DNA of 7,501 nucleotides from Candidatus Omnitrophota bacterium (GTDB taxonomy: Bacteria; Omnitrophota; Gorgyraeia; JABMRN01). This document shows, piece after piece, positions 5,155-7,501 of the stretch. A program made the position numbers and the translations under genes. The stretch is from the NCBI GenBank assembly GCA_028702395.1, contig JAQVOV010000077.1, positions 1-7,501 on the forward strand, read 5' to 3'. Each line of letters begins with the position of its first letter. Within the stretch, counting starts at the first letter, position 1. Under the pieces are notes generated by a model. It was not told the origin of the DNA. It saw only the letters and a list, made by a program, of their open reading frames with translations, and did not search any database.

Positions 5155-6638
5155 TATTAGCAATAATCTCATCACTGCTTGTGATATTGGCATTCCCGAA
5201 ATTCAACCTTGAATTTTTGGTATGGGTATCATTTGTGCCTTTGTTTTTTGCATTGGAAAACACGAGCATAAAACAGAGATTTTTTGTAGGATATGTTTTC
5301 GGACTTGTGATGTTCGCAGGACTTTTATATTGGCTTGTGCATGTAAGTGTTCTTGGTGCTGTAGTATTAATATGTTTTCTTGCTATCTTTCCTGCAATAG
5401 GTTTATTGTATAAAATTTCTGATACATCTATAATAGTCTTTGTATTTCCTTCTGTATGGGTAATTTCAGAATTCCTTCGTTCGCATATATTCACAGGCTT
5501 TCCCTGGGCATTGTTGGGGCATTGCTTATATAAGAACATAGCCGTTATTCAAATTGCAGATATAACAGGAGCCTATGGATTATCTTTCATTATTGTAATG
5601 ATAAATCTGGTTTTTTACTCTATTTTAAGATATTTCCAAAACAAAAGACATCATGTATTTGTGTGTGTATTGTTTTGCATGATAACTTTGTTTTATGGAT
5701 TTAGTTTTATGCAGGTAAAACTTGAAAAAGAACCTATGGATATTGCGCTTATACAAGGAAATATTGCACAGGAAAAAAAGTGGGACCCTCAAAAATATGA
5801 AGTTGAGATACTTGAACAATATATGAGACTTTCTGAAATTGCTGCAAAAAACGGAGCGGATCTTATTATATGGCCTGAAACATCTTTTCCCGGATTATAT
5901 AACGACGATACTTCAATAACCTATCGTATAGATGAGTTCATTAAAAGAATGGGAAAGGATTTTTTGATAGGGTCAGTAAGTTATAGCGAAGGAAATTATT
6001 ATAATAGTGCATATTTTATTTCTTCAGAAGCACAGATACAAGAGATATACAGCAAGATGCATCTTGTTCCTTTTGGTGAGTATATCCCTTTTGAAGATAA
6101 ACTGCCATGGATAAGGTCCTCCATAGATAAACCTGTAGGAGATATGCTTCCAGGTCAGGAGTATAAGATCTTTAGCTTTGTTGCAAAAAATGATATAGAA
6201 ACATCAGAAGGGCTTATAAGAGAACGAAGGTTCCTGAAATTCGGTGTTTTAATATGTTTTGAGGATATTTTCCCTGATATAAGTAGATTGGCAGTAAATA
6301 AAGGGGCAGATTTTCTTGTGAATATAACAAATGATGCATGGTTTTCAGATACTAATGCTGCTTATGAGCATGTTCAGTCTTCGGTCTTCAGGGCGGTCGA
6401 GAACAGGGTTTCAGTAGTACGCTCGGCAAATACAGGTATATCATGTTTTATTGATCCTAGAGGAGAAATAACAGATATCTTAAAAGTTAAAGGCAAAGAA
6501 ACTTTTGTTGATGGTATATCTAAGGCAAGGATATATAAGCCTATGAGAAAGAGTTTTTATACTAAGTTCGGGGATGTCTTTGTATGGTTATGTGTTTTTA
6601 TGAGCTTGGGCTTAATAATTCTCGATAAAAGACAATAA
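5139..6638 (+). CDS. lnt: Apolipoprotein N-acyltransferase (Lnt)
   Basis: Lnt is the inner-membrane enzyme that moves an acyl chain from a phospholipid to the free amino group of the diacylglyceryl-cysteine of apolipoproteins. It completes the triacylated form used by the Lol pathway. The 499 residues compare with 512 in E. coli. Seven hydrophobic segments come first (about 4-20, 26-40, 48-67, 73-91, 97-113, 143-163, 173-191), including the family-typical FLRSHIFTGFPWALLGH (112-128). A periplasmic nitrilase-fold domain spans about 200-460, and a last membrane helix spans about 478-495. The catalytic triad is visible: Glu247 in WPETSFP, Lys306 in YSKMHLVPFGEY and Cys373 in LICFEDIFPD. The start ATG lies inside the last codons of secA, giving a 16-bp overlap with no strong ribosome-binding site, so translational coupling to secA is likely. 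Its presence implies a diderm envelope. The 3' end overlaps the convergent membrane-protein gene by 41 bp. Confidence 0.96.
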   Translation: MLRKLILAIISSLLVILAFPKFNLEFLVWVSFVPLFFALENTSIKQRFFVGYVFGLVMFAGLLYWLVHVSVLGAVVLICFLAIFPAIGLLYKISDTSIIVFVFPSVWVISEFLRSHIFTGFPWALLGHCLYKNIAVIQIADITGAYGLSFIIVMINLVFYSILRYFQNKRHHVFVCVLFCMITLFYGFSFMQVKLEKEPMDIALIQGNIAQEKKWDPQKYEVEILEQYMRLSEIAAKNGADLIIWPETSFPGLYNDDTSITYRIDEFIKRMGKDFLIGSVSYSEGNYYNSAYFISSEAQIQEIYSKMHLVPFGEYIPFEDKLPWIRSSIDKPVGDMLPGQEYKIFSFVAKNDIETSEGLIRERRFLKFGVLICFEDIFPDISRLAVNKGADFLVNITNDAWFSDTNAAYEHVQSSVFRAVENRVSVVRSANTGISCFIDPRGEITDILKVKGKETFVDGISKARIYKPMRKSFYTKFGDVFVWLCVFMSLGLIILDKRQ

Positions 6639-6981
6639 CAATTAAAGAGTGGTATATTAAAGAGATAGAATTTTTTGCGTTTTTTGGCAGGAAAGTTATT
6701 ATTTCTCCGTTAAACTGCATTAAACCATAAAAAATAAGGATCTTTGTCAATATAATATAAATAGAAAATATCAGAATTAGTTTTATAGCTGTTTTGTTGT
6801 TTTTTATTATACCTATTCCAAGAAAAACTGATATAATAGAAGTTGTAATAACAAAGATCATTACTGATAAGTGCTTTGTAGGGAAATTAGTAAGAGGTGT
6901 AATGGCTATTCCTGTTATGGTAGATAAGCCAATAGCTATTTCAGTGATACCTATCAATTTTAATAAAGCATGGTGATACAT
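6598..6981 (-). CDS. Small four-helix membrane protein of unknown function
   Basis: The 127-residue product has four hydrophobic helices (about 6-30, 39-59, 65-87 and 104-120). The loops contain NFPTKHLS, KNNK and a short NGEIITFLPKNAKNS segment before the last helix. The pattern of LLKLIGITEIAIGL at the start, FLGIGIIKNNKTAIKLILIF in the middle and ISLIYHSLIVIVFY near the end looks like a conserved small integral membrane family. I recall similar proteins from Omnitrophota-like genomes, but I can name no function. ATG 6981 is the first ATG; extension to TTG 7062 would read antisense through a signal peptide. No Shine-Dalgarno precedes the ATG, and a TATAAT lies 6 bases upstream of it, so a leaderless transcript is possible. 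The gene is convergent with lnt, overlapping it by 41 bp, and divergent from the secreted-protein gene at 7010. I see no catalytic motif. Confidence 0.65.
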   Translation of the reverse strand: MYHHALLKLIGITEIAIGLSTITGIAITPLTNFPTKHLSVMIFVITTSIISVFLGIGIIKNNKTAIKLILIFSIYIILTKILIFYGLMQFNGEIITFLPKNAKNSISLIYHSLIVIVFYRELLSPSS

Positions 6982-6987
6982 GAATTC

Positions 6988-7016
6988 ATTATAACATAGG
7001 GGGGAAGATATGAAAA
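6988..7016 (-). promoter_or_regulatory. Candidate promoter of the small membrane-protein gene
   Basis: On the - strand, TTTTCA (7016-7011, four of six bases of the -35 consensus) precedes a perfect TATAAT (6993-6988) with 17-bp spacing. Transcription would begin at about 6981-6982, on the ATG itself. That would give a leaderless mRNA and agrees with the absence of a ribosome-binding site. The -35 box overlaps the start codon of the divergent gene. Confidence 0.4.
6998..7007 (+). promoter_or_regulatory. Ribosome-binding site of the secreted-protein gene
   Basis: AGGGGGGAAG ends 2 bases before ATG 7010, with its G-run (6999-7004) 5 bases from the ATG. It is a strong Shine-Dalgarno-type stretch and supports that start, which opens directly into a signal peptide. 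Confidence 0.6.
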
Positions 7017-7414
7017 AGATTTTTATTATTCTACTGTTATTTTTTGCAATATTACAGATCAATAGTTTTGCAGAGCCTATTTCTAAAAGTCCTACTGAAG
7101 TACAGAAAATATCTGCACCAATTCTAGATGCAATTGTTGAAAGTTATAATGATAGTAATTATGATAGAATGGGTGTTTTTTTTTCGGAGAAAATGTTCGA
7201 AGAGTTTCCTCAGATAGATTTTATAAGTGCAAGGAAAAGTTTAATAGCTTTGTATGGTACAATACAGGATCTTGCGTATATTGGTTTTTTGACACAGCTT
7301 AATAATTCAATTGTACTTTATAAAGCCACATGTGAGCATAGTGATATGCTGATAAAAGTGGTGCTTTCTCAAGAAGGAAGTAATTATAAGATCGTTGGGC
7401 TTTGGTTCGGGTAA
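7010..7414 (+). CDS. Secreted protein, DUF3887-like (NTF2-type fold suspected)
   Basis: The 134-residue product begins with a clear Sec signal peptide: MKK, a hydrophobic core to about residue 16, then INSFA with likely cleavage after Ala21 (S-F-A). No lipobox cysteine is present, so it is not a lipoprotein. The mature part has an N-terminal helix (SAPILDAIVESYNDSNYDRM, 35-54) followed by FFSEKMFEEFP. A central helix near 72-84 precedes an alternating strand pattern (VLYKATCEH, MLIKVVLSQEG, YKIVGLWF). This layout, and especially the ending in a K(I/V)xGLWF-type motif, matches my recollection of DUF3887, a small NTF2-like domain. No enzymatic residues can be named. Cys108 is the only cysteine of the mature protein. 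It would be exported by the Sec system encoded upstream. The strong AGGGGGGA upstream fixes the start. It seems to be transcribed alone. Confidence 0.8.
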   Translation: MKKIFIILLLFFAILQINSFAEPISKSPTEVQKISAPILDAIVESYNDSNYDRMGVFFSEKMFEEFPQIDFISARKSLIALYGTIQDLAYIGFLTQLNNSIVLYKATCEHSDMLIKVVLSQEGSNYKIVGLWFG

Positions 7415-7501
7415 AAGAAACAAGAATTTAACCGTCGGCAGTAGACCCACCGGTTGAGATGCTAGAACCAATAATGACCCGTACGAAAACAATTTTTTAA
7501 T
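7415..7501. other. Intergenic tail with a GC-richer patch and an imperfect hairpin
   Basis: No gene is visible here. From about 7430 to 7485 the composition becomes visibly richer in G and C than the flanking genes. AACCGTCGG (7430-7438) can pair with CCACCGGTT (7447-7455) except for a 2x2 mismatch, and GGTT/AACC (7452-7455/7466-7469) offers a weak alternative. A run of six T (7493-7498) is preceded by no strong adjacent stem, so a terminator call is weak. The patch may be the edge of a repeat or mobile element that continues outside the window. Confidence 0.3.

Noticed and set aside
5084..5539. A 151-codon reading frame on the - strand
   Set aside because: It is antisense to the start of lnt and the end of secA, both of which are certain. 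Its sequence shows no domain pattern.
6794..6976. A 60-codon + strand frame between lnt and the secreted-protein gene
   Set aside because: It is antisense to the membrane-protein gene, has no ribosome-binding site, and the opposite strand has a much clearer helix pattern.
6982..7062. N-terminal extension of the - strand membrane protein to TTG 7062
   Set aside because: The added residues are the reverse complement of the neighbouring gene's ribosome-binding site and signal-peptide codons. ATG 6981 begins just before the first helix.
7430..7498. tRNA, riboswitch or terminator at the right edge
   Set aside because: I found no cloverleaf, no T-arm consensus and no known riboswitch core. The T-run has no strong stem directly before it.

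Overview
The window is low in GC. Coding sequence favours A/T-rich codons (ATA, AGA, AAA), while several gene gaps hold sharply GC-richer palindromes or short-period repeats. The best fit is a Gram-negative-type (diderm) bacterium from an uncultivated lineage. A full-length apolipoprotein N-acyltransferase points to a lipoprotein-bearing outer membrane. SecA is of the long kind that I associate with Bacteroidetes and related groups. The repeat style and the small four-helix membrane protein recall Omnitrophota (OP3) genomes; that placement is recollection and inference, not proof.

Layout. Positions 1-178 hold the last 58 codons of an unidentified gene, whose end is formed by a strong palindrome. 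Positions 247-546 encode a short MGMT-family DNA repair methyltransferase with GC-rich TGCCTGCC-type repeats on both sides. Positions 547-835 are non-coding: a good sigma70-like promoter at 610-638, then an inverted pair of 7-bp repeat arrays around GC-rich and AT-rich hairpins. Next comes a three-gene unit on the + strand: prfB (836-1922, with a programmed +1 frameshift near codon 24), secA (2050-5154) and lnt (5139-6638, overlapping secA by 16 bp). The prfB-secA gap holds a second inverted heptamer array with a different unit sequence but the same design. After lnt, a small membrane-protein gene runs on the - strand (6598-6981), tail to tail with lnt. A secreted DUF3887-like protein (7010-7414, +) starts divergently from it. 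The last 87 bases contain a GC-richer patch of unknown nature.

How the genes fit together. RF2 ends translation at UGA/UAA and controls its own synthesis through the in-frame UGA. SecA drives preproteins through SecYEG. Lnt adds the third acyl chain to lipoproteins that arrive by the Sec route. SecA and Lnt are therefore successive steps in envelope biogenesis and are translationally linked here. RF2 is probably co-transcribed from the promoter at 610-638.

I see no complete undescribed gene system. The most unusual signal is the pair of architecturally matched, sequence-unrelated inverted heptamer arrays, one in the prfB leader and one in the prfB-secA gap.
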